NCBI GenBank assembly: GCA_030618605.1
Contig: JAUXDC010000005.1
Location: forward strand, 1 to 40,012
Length of the DNA stretch: 40,012 nt
Source: Holophagae bacterium
GTDB taxonomy: Bacteria; Acidobacteriota; Thermoanaerobaculia; Thermoanaerobaculales; Sulfomarinibacteraceae
Direction of reading: 5' to 3'
Both the position numbers and the translations under genes were made by a program. Every line of letters begins with the position of its first letter. The first letter of the stretch is position 1. Below, piece after piece: positions 33,327 through 40,012 of this stretch. Under the pieces are notes generated by a model, which was not told where the DNA came from, searched no databases, and saw only the letters and a list, made by a program, of their open reading frames with translations.

Positions 33327-34130
33327 GTGAGTTGGTGGCAAGGACTCTTTCTCGGCATCCTTCAGGGGCTGACTGAATTCCTTCCGGTTTCGTCCTCGGG
33401 TCATTTGGCATTGGCCCAGATGTCGTTCGGACGGTTGGGATTGGCATTTCACCAGCCTGGGGTTGTATTTGACGCCATGCTGCACGTCGGCACGGCGACC
33501 GCGGTGGTGTGGTCCGAGCGACGCCAACTCGGCCGTTGGCTGACGACGGTGGACGGCCGCCGGTTGCTGGGTCTACTGGTGCTGGGAACCCTGGCAACGG
33601 CTGTGGTGGCCTTCCCCCTCAGAGATTTGGCGACTGCGGCATTTGAGCAACCGATGGTTATCGGCGTATGCCTCATGATCACCGGCCTCCTGGTGTTCTC
33701 AACTCGCATCTTCAAGCGCGGACATCACACCGAGGCGACGACACATTGGAAACACGCGGCCCTGATCGGACTGATCCAGGGGTTGGCGGTCTTCCCAGGA
33801 ATCTCCCGGTCCGGCGCGACGATCACCGCAGGTCTCGGAACAGGCCTCGACCGGGCATGGGCCGCCAGGTTCTCCTTTTTGATGAGTGTTCCGGCAATCG
33901 CCGGAGCGACCGTGGTCGAACTGCTGTCGGAACGTGAAGCACTGGCGATCGCCGGCACCAATTTTTGGGGACCAACGATCATCGGCGGCATCGCTGCGGC
34001 GGTCGTCGGTCTAGTGGCGCTCCGGTTGGTCATCCGCATGGTCAGTTCCCGGATCTTTGATCGTTTTGCCTGGTACTGCCTCCCTCTCGGTGCAATGGTG
34101 ATTGCACTCGCCATCGGGGGGGTCCTGTGA
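33327..34130 (+). CDS. uppP: undecaprenyl-diphosphate phosphatase
   Basis: 267 residues, GTG start with GGAGA 8 nt upstream. An integral membrane protein of the BacA/UppP family: 'GILQGLTEFLPVSSSGHL' carries the (E/Q)-x3-E motif and the Ser-rich loop, 'DAMLHVGTATAVV' follows, and the second signature 'VFPGISRSGATIT' holds the catalytic Ser/Arg. Several membrane spans cover the rest. It dephosphorylates undecaprenyl diphosphate so the lipid carrier can be reused for peptidoglycan and surface glycans, the kind of product made by the glycosyltransferases in this window. It overlaps ftsK as GTGA. Confidence 0.96.
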   Translation: MSWWQGLFLGILQGLTEFLPVSSSGHLALAQMSFGRLGLAFHQPGVVFDAMLHVGTATAVVWSERRQLGRWLTTVDGRRLLGLLVLGTLATAVVAFPLRDLATAAFEQPMVIGVCLMITGLLVFSTRIFKRGHHTEATTHWKHAALIGLIQGLAVFPGISRSGATITAGLGTGLDRAWAARFSFLMSVPAIAGATVVELLSEREALAIAGTNFWGPTIIGGIAAAVVGLVALRLVIRMVSSRIFDRFAWYCLPLGAMVIALAIGGVL

Positions 34131-36562
34131 CCGAGCGTACCCTTCGGGAGATTACGGCGGTAGCGTTGATCCTCGGCGCCATATTGATGGCGGTGGCCCT
34201 GATCAGCCACCATCCCATGGATCCCAGTCCCTTCAGAACTCAGACTGCTCACGACACACCCCTGAACCTTGTCGGGTGGCTTGGCGCCAGCGTATCGGCG
34301 TCCCTGCTTGGCGTGTTCGGTGTGTCTGCGGTCCTCCTGCCGATCCTGGCAGCAGTTCTGGGGTGGTTCCTCCTCCGACAACAGGTTCCGGACGGGCTCA
34401 AATGGGTCGGCATCGGCTGGTTGCTGGTCCTGATGTCCATTCCCGGACTGGTCGGCCTGTTGTGTTCCGAAGTGTCTTTTAAGGGCGGCACCTTGTCGTG
34501 CGGGGGCCTGGTCGGACACGCGACCGGCGACCTGCTGGGCGGTCTGGCCGGACCGGTCGGGCGCGTGATTATCCTGATCTTCTTCGTCATCGTCGGCCTC
34601 TTGTTGGTTTCTGGACTCTCGGTGGAAAGGGGCGCTGACGGCATACTCCGCCAATTGGCCGACCGGATTCGACGACGCAGGGAAAACAAAGAGGATCAAC
34701 AGCGCCTCCAACAAAAAGAGGATGACCGCCGAGCCGTCCTCAGCCGCCAGCACGACCGCCTGACCGAGAGCTATCCAGGCCCCGGGTCGATTACGGTCAA
34801 GGAACTCAAGGGCAAGGGGAGTATCCGTATCAACCGCCGCAAGGGGGGCACCGGTGCTGAGGATCACCCGACCCCTTCCGGCCGCCTGGAGCTCCAAATC
34901 GATCGACCGGAGACCTCCAGCGCAAAAAGGTCGAAGGCGCCGAAAACCAGCCGGGGCATATCCCCTGCACCCAAACCGAAGATCCAAATCCAGGAGGAAT
35001 TCGACTTCGTCGAGGACCTGGACACCTACGATCTGCCGCGACTGTCCTTCCTCGATACCCAGGACGATGAGATTGAGCGGGACTCGTCGGCACTGATGGA
35101 AAACGGCCGAATGCTGACGGACAAGTGTCAGGAGTTCAAGGTCCGGGGCGAGGTCGTCAACATTCGAACCGGACCGGTGGTGACCACCTACGAATTCCGG
35201 CTGGCATCGGGCGTCAAGATCGCCGCAGTCCAAAACCTCTCCGAGGACCTCGCACTGGCACTGCGCACCTCGTCAGTCAGAATCGACCGCATCCCAGGCC
35301 GGGCAACGGTCGGCATCGAGGTTCCCAACCCCGAGCCCGAGGTCATCAAGCTCTCCAAAATCATCGACACCCCGGAATTCCAAAGAGCCCGATCGTTGCT
35401 GACCCTGTGTATGGGCGTCGACATCCGAGGCAATCCCTTCGTCACTGATCTCCAGAGGGCGCCGCACCTCCTGATCGGCGGTTTCACGGGTTCGGGAAAA
35501 TCGGTCGGTATCAACGCGATGATTCTGTCGATCCTCTACAAGGCCCAGCCTGATGAGGTCAAGTTCATAATGGTCGACCCCAAGATGGTCGAGTTGGGGG
35601 TTTACAAGGACATCCCCCACCTCCTGACACCGATCATCACCGAGCCGAAAAAAGCGGCCAACGCCCTGGGGTGGGCCGTTGACCAAATGGATCAGCGATA
35701 CCGGAAACTGGCCACCCTTGGGGTCCGAAACCTCGAACAGTACAACCAGTTGGTCAGCGACCCCAAGCAGTTGAAATTGACCCGGGAACGGCTCCTCGGA
35801 GACGGGGATGAGGATCAGGAATTCGAGCCCATGCCCTTCATCGTCATCGTCATTGACGAGTTGGCCGATTTGATGATGACGGCGGGACGAGCCGTTGAAG
35901 AGGCAATCACGCGCATCGCCCAGAAGGCCCGGGCGGTTGGCCTCCACCTGATCTGCGCGACCCAGCGGCCCTCTGTCGATGTCCTGACCGGCATCATCAA
36001 AGCCAATTTTCCGGTCCGGGTCGCCTACAAAGTTCGATCTCGGCATGACTCCAGGACTATTCTGGACGCCATCGGCGCGGAACACCTGATCGGGCGGGGC
36101 GACATGCTCTATCTGCCTCCCGGAACCTCGAACATCATGCGCATCCATGGTCCGCTGGTGACCGAGAAGGAAATCGCAAGCGTGGTTCGCTACATCAAAC
36201 GTTTTGGAAAACCCGAGTACCAAAAAGGCATTCTCAGTCACCAGCCACTCGGAGGGGGCGATCGGGGATCTGGGGGCGGGACCGGATCCACTGACGGCTC
36301 AGAGCCCTTCGAGGATCCGATGTACGAACAGGCCGTGCGTTTGGTCGTTACCGAGCGCAAGGCGTCGGCATCGCATATTCAAAGGCGATTGCGCCTGGGT
36401 TACACCCGATCAGCCCGGTTGATCGACATGATGGAAAGCGAAGGCATCGTCGGTCCGGCCGCCGGTTCGAAGGGCAGGGAAATCCTGGTGCCCGAAAACT
36501 ACTTCGCCGAGGTTAACGAGACCCACGCCCTCAACGGCGACAACGACCCAGGGGAGTCTTGA
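34127..36562 (+). CDS. ftsK: DNA translocase FtsK
   Basis: 811 residues, typical for the shorter FtsK/SpoIIIE type. Four membrane spans lie in the first 165 residues ('VALILGAILMAVALI' to 'FFVIVGLLLVSGL'), then a charged linker of about 180 residues, much shorter than in E. coli. The motor has Walker A 'GGFTGSGKSVGIN' (about 451), 'FIMVDPKMVELGVY', Walker B 'IVIVIDELADLMM' (about 571) and 'RVAYKVRSRHDSRTI'. The C-terminal winged-helix gamma domain ('AVRLVVTERKASASHIQRRL', about 730-811) would read KOPS-type sites. Role: chromosome segregation at the division septum. GTG start coupled to uppP; a small membrane-protein gene follows after one base. Confidence 0.97.
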   Translation: MTERTLREITAVALILGAILMAVALISHHPMDPSPFRTQTAHDTPLNLVGWLGASVSASLLGVFGVSAVLLPILAAVLGWFLLRQQVPDGLKWVGIGWLLVLMSIPGLVGLLCSEVSFKGGTLSCGGLVGHATGDLLGGLAGPVGRVIILIFFVIVGLLLVSGLSVERGADGILRQLADRIRRRRENKEDQQRLQQKEDDRRAVLSRQHDRLTESYPGPGSITVKELKGKGSIRINRRKGGTGAEDHPTPSGRLELQIDRPETSSAKRSKAPKTSRGISPAPKPKIQIQEEFDFVEDLDTYDLPRLSFLDTQDDEIERDSSALMENGRMLTDKCQEFKVRGEVVNIRTGPVVTTYEFRLASGVKIAAVQNLSEDLALALRTSSVRIDRIPGRATVGIEVPNPEPEVIKLSKIIDTPEFQRARSLLTLCMGVDIRGNPFVTDLQRAPHLLIGGFTGSGKSVGINAMILSILYKAQPDEVKFIMVDPKMVELGVYKDIPHLLTPIITEPKKAANALGWAVDQMDQRYRKLATLGVRNLEQYNQLVSDPKQLKLTRERLLGDGDEDQEFEPMPFIVIVIDELADLMMTAGRAVEEAITRIAQKARAVGLHLICATQRPSVDVLTGIIKANFPVRVAYKVRSRHDSRTILDAIGAEHLIGRGDMLYLPPGTSNIMRIHGPLVTEKEIASVVRYIKRFGKPEYQKGILSHQPLGGGDRGSGGGTGSTDGSEPFEDPMYEQAVRLVVTERKASASHIQRRLRLGYTRSARLIDMMESEGIVGPAAGSKGREILVPENYFAEVNETHALNGDNDPGES

Positions 36563-36563
36563 G

Positions 36564-36881
36564 ATGGGATCTTTCGAATTTGTAGGATTGGACATGCTGA
36601 CCCTCGGCGCCCTCGGTACAGCATCCGCGCTCCTCGTGGTCTTGATCATCAGTTTCCGCTCCCGCGGACGGGTCTTTTGTCAGTACCTCAAACACATGAG
36701 CGGCATCGAACTCAACCCGAAGATGGTCAACCGAGTCTTCAAGCACAACGGCCGTGCAGGGGTCCGAGATCTCCTGATCGATCTGATCATCCAGGAGGAC
36801 CTGTCCGACCCCTCTCGAGTCGTGACCCCGGACAGCAAGCCGGACCGCTCCATCTACGACTCCGGCGTCTTCGACCGCTGA
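36564..36881 (+). CDS. small single-span membrane protein, unknown
   Basis: 105 residues. One N-terminal membrane helix ('LGALGTASALLVVLIISF') is followed by a basic 'RSRGR' stop-transfer and a soluble tail with 'YLKHMSGIELNPKMVNRVFKH' and 'GVRDLLIDLIIQEDL'. The tail looks like a compact helical domain on the cytoplasmic side. It starts one base after the ftsK stop and uses the GGGGAG inside the end of ftsK as ribosome site, so it is translated with ftsK and may act in division or envelope assembly. I recognise no family. Confidence 0.75.
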   Translation: MGSFEFVGLDMLTLGALGTASALLVVLIISFRSRGRVFCQYLKHMSGIELNPKMVNRVFKHNGRAGVRDLLIDLIIQEDLSDPSRVVTPDSKPDRSIYDSGVFDR

Positions 36882-36895
36882 GGCAAAAGAAGACA

Positions 36896-37048
36896 ATTGA
36901 ACCGCAAAGGTCGCTAAGATCGCAAAGATAGGCGCAAAGATAATTTTCAAAAATCAACCTTCGTCTTCTCTTCGTGCTTTTTGTGTTCTTTGTGGTTCAA
37001 TCGCTTTCCTCTTCGTGCCCCCTTCGCGCTCTTTGCGTCGCGGTTCAT
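36896..37048. repeat. dispersed CGCAAAG/CACAAAG palindromic element, copy B (largest)
   Basis: 'ATTGAACCGCAAAGG' at the left is matched by 'ATTGAACCACAAAGA' read back from 37001 on the minus strand, with a 10-12 nt internal period of (C)GCAAAGAT. A second right arm, 'ATGAACCGCGACGCAAAGAG' on the minus strand, follows up to 37048. It fills the gap between the small membrane-protein gene and mutL together with the C-rich tract. Confidence 0.8.
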
Positions 37049-37050
37049 AA

Positions 37051-37083
37051 CTCCCCCTCTCCCCCTCTCCCCTGCTCCCCCAC
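37051..37083. repeat. C-rich tract (G-quadruplex motif on minus strand) upstream of mutL
   Basis: The minus strand reads GGGG-AGCA-GGGG-AGA-GGGGG-AGA-GGGGG, a canonical four-run motif with loops of 4, 3 and 3 nt, on the template strand of mutL. It shares an exact 18-mer with the tract upstream of trpB. Confidence 0.85.
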
Positions 37084-37120
37084 CTTATCCAAAATCCGGG
37101 TTATCCTTCCCCGATGGTGA

Positions 37121-38923
37121 ATGATGCGGATTAAGGTACTCCCGGACCATGTTATCAACCGAATCGCTGCCGGCGAGGTGGTCGAACGTCCCGCTTCCGT
37201 CGTCAAGGAGTTGGTCGAAAACGCCCTGGACGCCGGCGCCACACGAGTCGATGTCGAACTTTCCGTCGGTGGTCGCTCGTTGATTCGGGTTGCCGACGAC
37301 GGCTGCGGCATGGATCACGACGACGCTCTATTGGCTCTGGAGCGCCACGCCACCTCCAAGTTGGAAACGGCCGATGACCTCGACCATATCTCGACCCTGG
37401 GCTTTCGGGGCGAGGCCCTCCCTTCGATTGCCGCCGTCTCCAGATTCCGTCTCTCCAGCTGCGCCGACCCCGCCGAGGGTGGCGTGGAGATTACGGTTGA
37501 GGGCGGACGCATCCTCGGCGTTGAAGGGCAGGCACGCGGTCGGGGAACGACCATCGAGGTCCGGGACCTCTTCTTCAATACTCCTGCACGACGAAAGTTC
37601 CTCCATGCTCCCGAGACCGAACTGCGGCACGCACAGGACGCTGTTATTGCCATGGCACTGGCCAGGCCCGACGTCACCTTCATGCTGTCGCACGGAGGCA
37701 GGACCCTGATCGAAGCCCCTCTCGCCACATCCCTGGACCAGCGTCTGCGCGACCTCCTTCGTCGGAGAGGTCTGGACACCGTGCATCGTTTTGAGGCGGA
37801 GGGTGGTGGTCTTCGGGCCTGGGGACTGCTGGCGCCGGGCAAGGGCTCGGGGCGGCCCCAGCTGACCCTGCTGGTCAACGGCCGATGGGTTCGGGACCGG
37901 CTCCTGGTCGGCGCTGTCAACCGGGTCCTGCGCGCGGCAGGCTCGGGTTTTGGCGGGTCCAGGGTGGTGCTGCTGTTGACGGCGCCTCCTGATGCGGTCG
38001 ACGTCAACGTCCATCCGGCCAAAACCGAGGTGCGCTTCGCCCGGTCGGGCGCGGTCTTCAGCCTGGTCGAACGAGCCCTCCGTGGGGTCATCACCACCGG
38101 CCAGGGCCAGGTGGAGGTTCGTAACTTCGACAGTCTGGGGCCCTCACCGACTCCTCACGCGGCGGAGCCGCAGGCGATCACCTGGTCCGCCCCTGCCGCC
38201 CCGACCACCGGCCCATCCCTCTTCCCCCACCCGGTCTATCAACCAGTGGACGGCGAATCGAAGGCCTTCGACGAAGCGCGTCTGGGCCAACCGACCACCA
38301 CCGCACACGCAAGCGGCGCAAAGCCCGGCGCTTCCGACACGCCCTTCGGCCGCCTGATGGGACAGTACCGCCGGTCGTTCATTCTGCTCGAAGACCAGCA
38401 CGGTCTGGTCATCGTCGACCAACACGTCGCTCATGAGCGGGTGCTGTACGACCAGATTCTGCGCCGGTTGGATGGAGAGCAGGCGCCGTCACAACGCCTT
38501 TTGACACCCCTGCTGCTGGAGATCGACGAAGCCCAGGCTGCCGCCCTGCCGCGGTTGGTCGACGTCCTCGGCAAGGTCGGCCTGGAGGCCGATGTCTTCG
38601 GTCCGGAAACCGTGCGCATCTCGGCCCTCCCACCGGACCTCGACCCCGAGGAAGCCCGAAACGTCGTCGAGGAACTTCTCGAACGCGCCACCGAGATTGA
38701 CGGCATTCCCGAGCGGGTCACGGAGATCATCCGAGAAGAGCTGGCCGCCTCGATGAGCTGCCGGGGCGCAATCAAGGTCAATCACGGTTTGAATGAGATC
38801 GAACAGCGGTCCCTGCTGGACGATCTGGCCCACACCGACAACCCCTACCGCTGTCCGCATGGACGGCCGATCATCCTCCGCCTGAGCCAGGAGGAGATGG
38901 AACGACGACTCGGGAGACGATGA
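37121..38923 (+). CDS. mutL: DNA mismatch repair protein MutL
   Basis: 600 residues. GHKL ATPase motifs: 'VINRIAAGEVVERPASVVKE', 'ELVENALDAGA', 'VADDGCGM' and 'HISTLGFRGEALPSIA', then 'GTTIEVRDLFFNTPARRKF' and 'VDVNVHPAKTEVRF'. A Pro-rich linker leads to a C-terminal endonuclease-type domain with 'DQHVAHERVLYD' (about 432; the usual DQHA-x2-E-x4-E ends in Asp here), 'CRGAIKVN' (about 546) and 'CPHGRP' (about 578). It couples mismatch recognition to strand incision and is probably a nicking MutL, implying no MutH. The first of two adjacent ATGs is used; no clear ribosome site. The stop overlaps the rhomboid-like gene (ATGA). Confidence 0.97.
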   Translation: MMRIKVLPDHVINRIAAGEVVERPASVVKELVENALDAGATRVDVELSVGGRSLIRVADDGCGMDHDDALLALERHATSKLETADDLDHISTLGFRGEALPSIAAVSRFRLSSCADPAEGGVEITVEGGRILGVEGQARGRGTTIEVRDLFFNTPARRKFLHAPETELRHAQDAVIAMALARPDVTFMLSHGGRTLIEAPLATSLDQRLRDLLRRRGLDTVHRFEAEGGGLRAWGLLAPGKGSGRPQLTLLVNGRWVRDRLLVGAVNRVLRAAGSGFGGSRVVLLLTAPPDAVDVNVHPAKTEVRFARSGAVFSLVERALRGVITTGQGQVEVRNFDSLGPSPTPHAAEPQAITWSAPAAPTTGPSLFPHPVYQPVDGESKAFDEARLGQPTTTAHASGAKPGASDTPFGRLMGQYRRSFILLEDQHGLVIVDQHVAHERVLYDQILRRLDGEQAPSQRLLTPLLLEIDEAQAAALPRLVDVLGKVGLEADVFGPETVRISALPPDLDPEEARNVVEELLERATEIDGIPERVTEIIREELAASMSCRGAIKVNHGLNEIEQRSLLDDLAHTDNPYRCPHGRPIILRLSQEEMERRLGRR

Positions 38924-39789
38924 TGAAACGGGAAATCTGGCGCCTGACCGAAGGCCTGGTGTTCATGCACTTCGCCATCTACTTTCTGACCTCAACCGGT
39001 CAGGGAAGTGCCGCTGCGCTGGCCCTGATCCCCGGAACCGTTGCCGCCAGGCCCTGGACCCTCTTCACCTTCCAATTCATTCACGGCGGCATGATTTCCT
39101 TCTTCTTCTCCGCACTGGTTCTCTGGATCATGGCCCGACCCCTTGAGGAACTCTGGGGTTCACCCCGCTTTTTGGCCTTTTACCTTGTATCAATCGTCGG
39201 CGCCGCAGGGACGGCACTTCTGCTGGGCGCAACCCTGGTCGGCGACATCTTCCTTGCCACCTCCCTGCTTTTCACATTTGCCACCCTCTACCCCGATACC
39301 GAGTTCCTCTTGTTCTTCATCCTGCCGGTCAAGGTCAAGTATCTGGCCGTTGTCGGAGGAGCGTTCCTGGCCTTTCAGAGCTTCAACTATGGCCTCGTGG
39401 CCGGCGCAGCCAATTTCGTCGGAATGTCTGCAGGCTACGTTTTCTTCTTGGCGACGAGACGCATTCCGACCCGGCGCAAGATCGCATTCGAGATGAAGAA
39501 ACGTCGTGCAAAAAGAGAGATTTCACTCGAAAACGATGCCGTTGAGGGACGCAACCGCCTCTGGGACCCACGGGTCATGCAGGCCGAGACAGAGACCCGC
39601 GCCGCCGGGGAAGTTCCTGCCGGGCTCCTTCCCTTGCTCGAAGAACTGGAAGGGGCGGTCGACTCATCGGTCACCGTCTGCGCCCCGGAAGATTTCGGCC
39701 ACATTGACGATGAGACCTGCCGCACCTGCGCCGGTTATCCCGAGTGCGCCGCAAGGGCTATCCGGGCGGCAGCGGGGCAGAAGGAATAA
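38920..39789 (+). CDS. rhomboid-fold membrane protein lacking catalytic residues, with four-Cys tail
   Basis: 289 residues; ATG overlaps the mutL stop. About 180 residues hold six hydrophobic segments. The L1-loop signature 'ARPLEELWGSPRFLAFYLVS' is typical of rhomboids. The catalytic G-x-S-G is absent ('GDIFLATSLLF') and the partner His position reads 'GAANFVGMSAGY', so it is a pseudoprotease. The His-x3-His-x3-Asn segment is reduced to 'FIHGGMISFFF'. The cytoplasmic tail of about 105 residues ends with C-x12-C-x2-C-x5-C ('CAPEDFGHIDDETCRTCAGYPEC'-like spacing), a likely zinc or iron-sulfur site. Dead rhomboids often act as chaperones or adaptors for membrane proteins; this one's role is unknown. 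The stop codon lies in a repeat arm. Confidence 0.82.
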   Translation: MMKREIWRLTEGLVFMHFAIYFLTSTGQGSAAALALIPGTVAARPWTLFTFQFIHGGMISFFFSALVLWIMARPLEELWGSPRFLAFYLVSIVGAAGTALLLGATLVGDIFLATSLLFTFATLYPDTEFLLFFILPVKVKYLAVVGGAFLAFQSFNYGLVAGAANFVGMSAGYVFFLATRRIPTRRKIAFEMKKRRAKREISLENDAVEGRNRLWDPRVMQAETETRAAGEVPAGLLPLLEELEGAVDSSVTVCAPEDFGHIDDETCRTCAGYPECAARAIRAAAGQKE

Positions 39790-39822
39790 CCACAAAAAGG
39801 CACAAAGAGGCACGAAAAGGGA
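39787..39822. repeat. dispersed CGCAAAG/CACAAAG element, copy C (left arm only)
   Basis: 'TAACCACAAAAAGGCACAAAG' followed by 'AGGCACGAAAAGGG' matches the arm of copies A and B; the first three bases are the stop codon of the rhomboid-like gene. No matching right arm is seen before the window ends. Confidence 0.65.
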
Positions 39823-39862
39823 CTCAATCGAAGACCCTGAGCCTCCGACGCCATCGAGGTCT

Positions 39863-39918
39863 TTTTCCTCAAGGGGCTGTGCTCTGCCGATGCCAACACT
39901 GACGCCCCTTGAGGAAAA
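39863..39918. repeat. 15-bp perfect inverted repeat
   Basis: TTTTCCTCAAGGGGC (39863-39877) and GCCCCTTGAGGAAAA (39904-39918) are perfect complements separated by 26 nt. No T-run follows on either strand, so it is not a standard terminator. It sits in the 223-bp right-end stretch (39790-40012), where I find no supported gene. Confidence 0.85.
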
Positions 39919-40012
39919 TGCACCGAGCGGGAGCGACCGGTGGTTTTGTGAGTTCTCGACGATCTCCATGCGCTCCCGAAGGCCGGGGATGGGATTCAGG
40001 GGCCGGGGCAGC

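Noticed and set aside
33725-35233. 502-aa minus-strand ORF across uppP and ftsK
   Set aside because: Antisense to two unmistakable housekeeping genes; low-complexity His/Gln/Asp-rich translation.
39863-39918. The inverted repeat as an intrinsic terminator
   Set aside because: No T-run follows on either strand and the 26-nt loop is long.
39664-39969. Minus-strand ORF at the right edge
   Set aside because: It runs through the repeat arm and the end of the rhomboid-like gene. A real gene end could lie near 39950-40012, but nothing in the window proves it.
1-40012. tRNA, rRNA, CRISPR array, IS element or prophage
   Set aside because: I looked through the gaps on both strands and saw no T-loop consensus, spacer-repeat periodicity, transposase or integrase. 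A tRNA or Infernal scan would settle the RNA part.

Overview
The window is a dense, mostly G+C-rich bacterial chromosome segment with no rRNA, tRNA, CRISPR array, insertion sequence or phage gene that I can see. The gene content suggests a diderm bacterium: many lipoproteins, a rich set of envelope-glycan glycosyltransferases, and C-terminal tails such as 'DGFENGDTSGW' and 'YDEFESYR' that I associate with Acidobacteriota (Thermoanaerobaculia-like) and neighbouring uncultured phyla. That placement is an inference from style, not from a marker gene.

Left third (1 to about 12.3 kb, nearly all minus strand): a surface-glycan module. Going leftward from 12256 it encodes a large two-part glycosyltransferase (GT), a GT4 enzyme and a sulfatase-superfamily lipoprotein. 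Next come a free-standing secreted beta-sandwich protein with its own terminator, a lipoprotein made of three beta-sandwich repeats, two more sulfatase-superfamily lipoproteins, and the first 14 codons of a GT2 gene cut by the left edge. All three sulfatase-like proteins have Thr where sulfatases carry the formylglycine Cys or Ser, and they share a C-terminal 'LGY' helix. The first 8 kb are visibly lower in G+C than the rest.

Middle (12.3 to 23.7 kb): a plus-strand operon of a long coiled-coil repeat protein, a GT2 enzyme and a WbdD-type methyltransferase with a kinase-like C-terminal half. A minus-strand pair follows (Asp-box lipoprotein plus GT-B enzyme with a coiled-coil tail), then two tandem paralogous GT4 enzymes and a further GT2. 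WbdD is the O-antigen chain-terminating enzyme whose coiled coil acts as a length ruler. A coiled-coil gene in the same operon as a WbdD-like enzyme suggests a split version of that machinery, and this is the most interesting idea in the window.

Right third (23.8 to 40 kb): mainly housekeeping. It holds a cystathionine-beta-synthase-type PLP enzyme, a secreted papain-family protease, a Nudix hydrolase, and trpB-trpA-rsmA followed by a membrane glycerophosphodiester phosphodiesterase. A periplasmic protein follows, then uppP-ftsK and a small membrane protein, and finally mutL and a catalytically dead rhomboid with a four-Cys tail.

Between genes there are recurring elements: three copies of a 'CGCAAAG/CACAAAG' imperfect palindrome, two G-quadruplex-type C-rich tracts sharing an exact 18-mer upstream of trpB and mutL, and a heptameric tandem repeat. 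Genes are packed tightly. Stop/start overlaps of GTGA or ATGA are the rule inside operons, two convergent pairs share their stop codons in a palindromic CTAG, and several first genes have a -10-like hexamer only 4 to 10 nt from the start codon, suggesting leaderless mRNAs. No gene-free stretch exceeds 300 bases.
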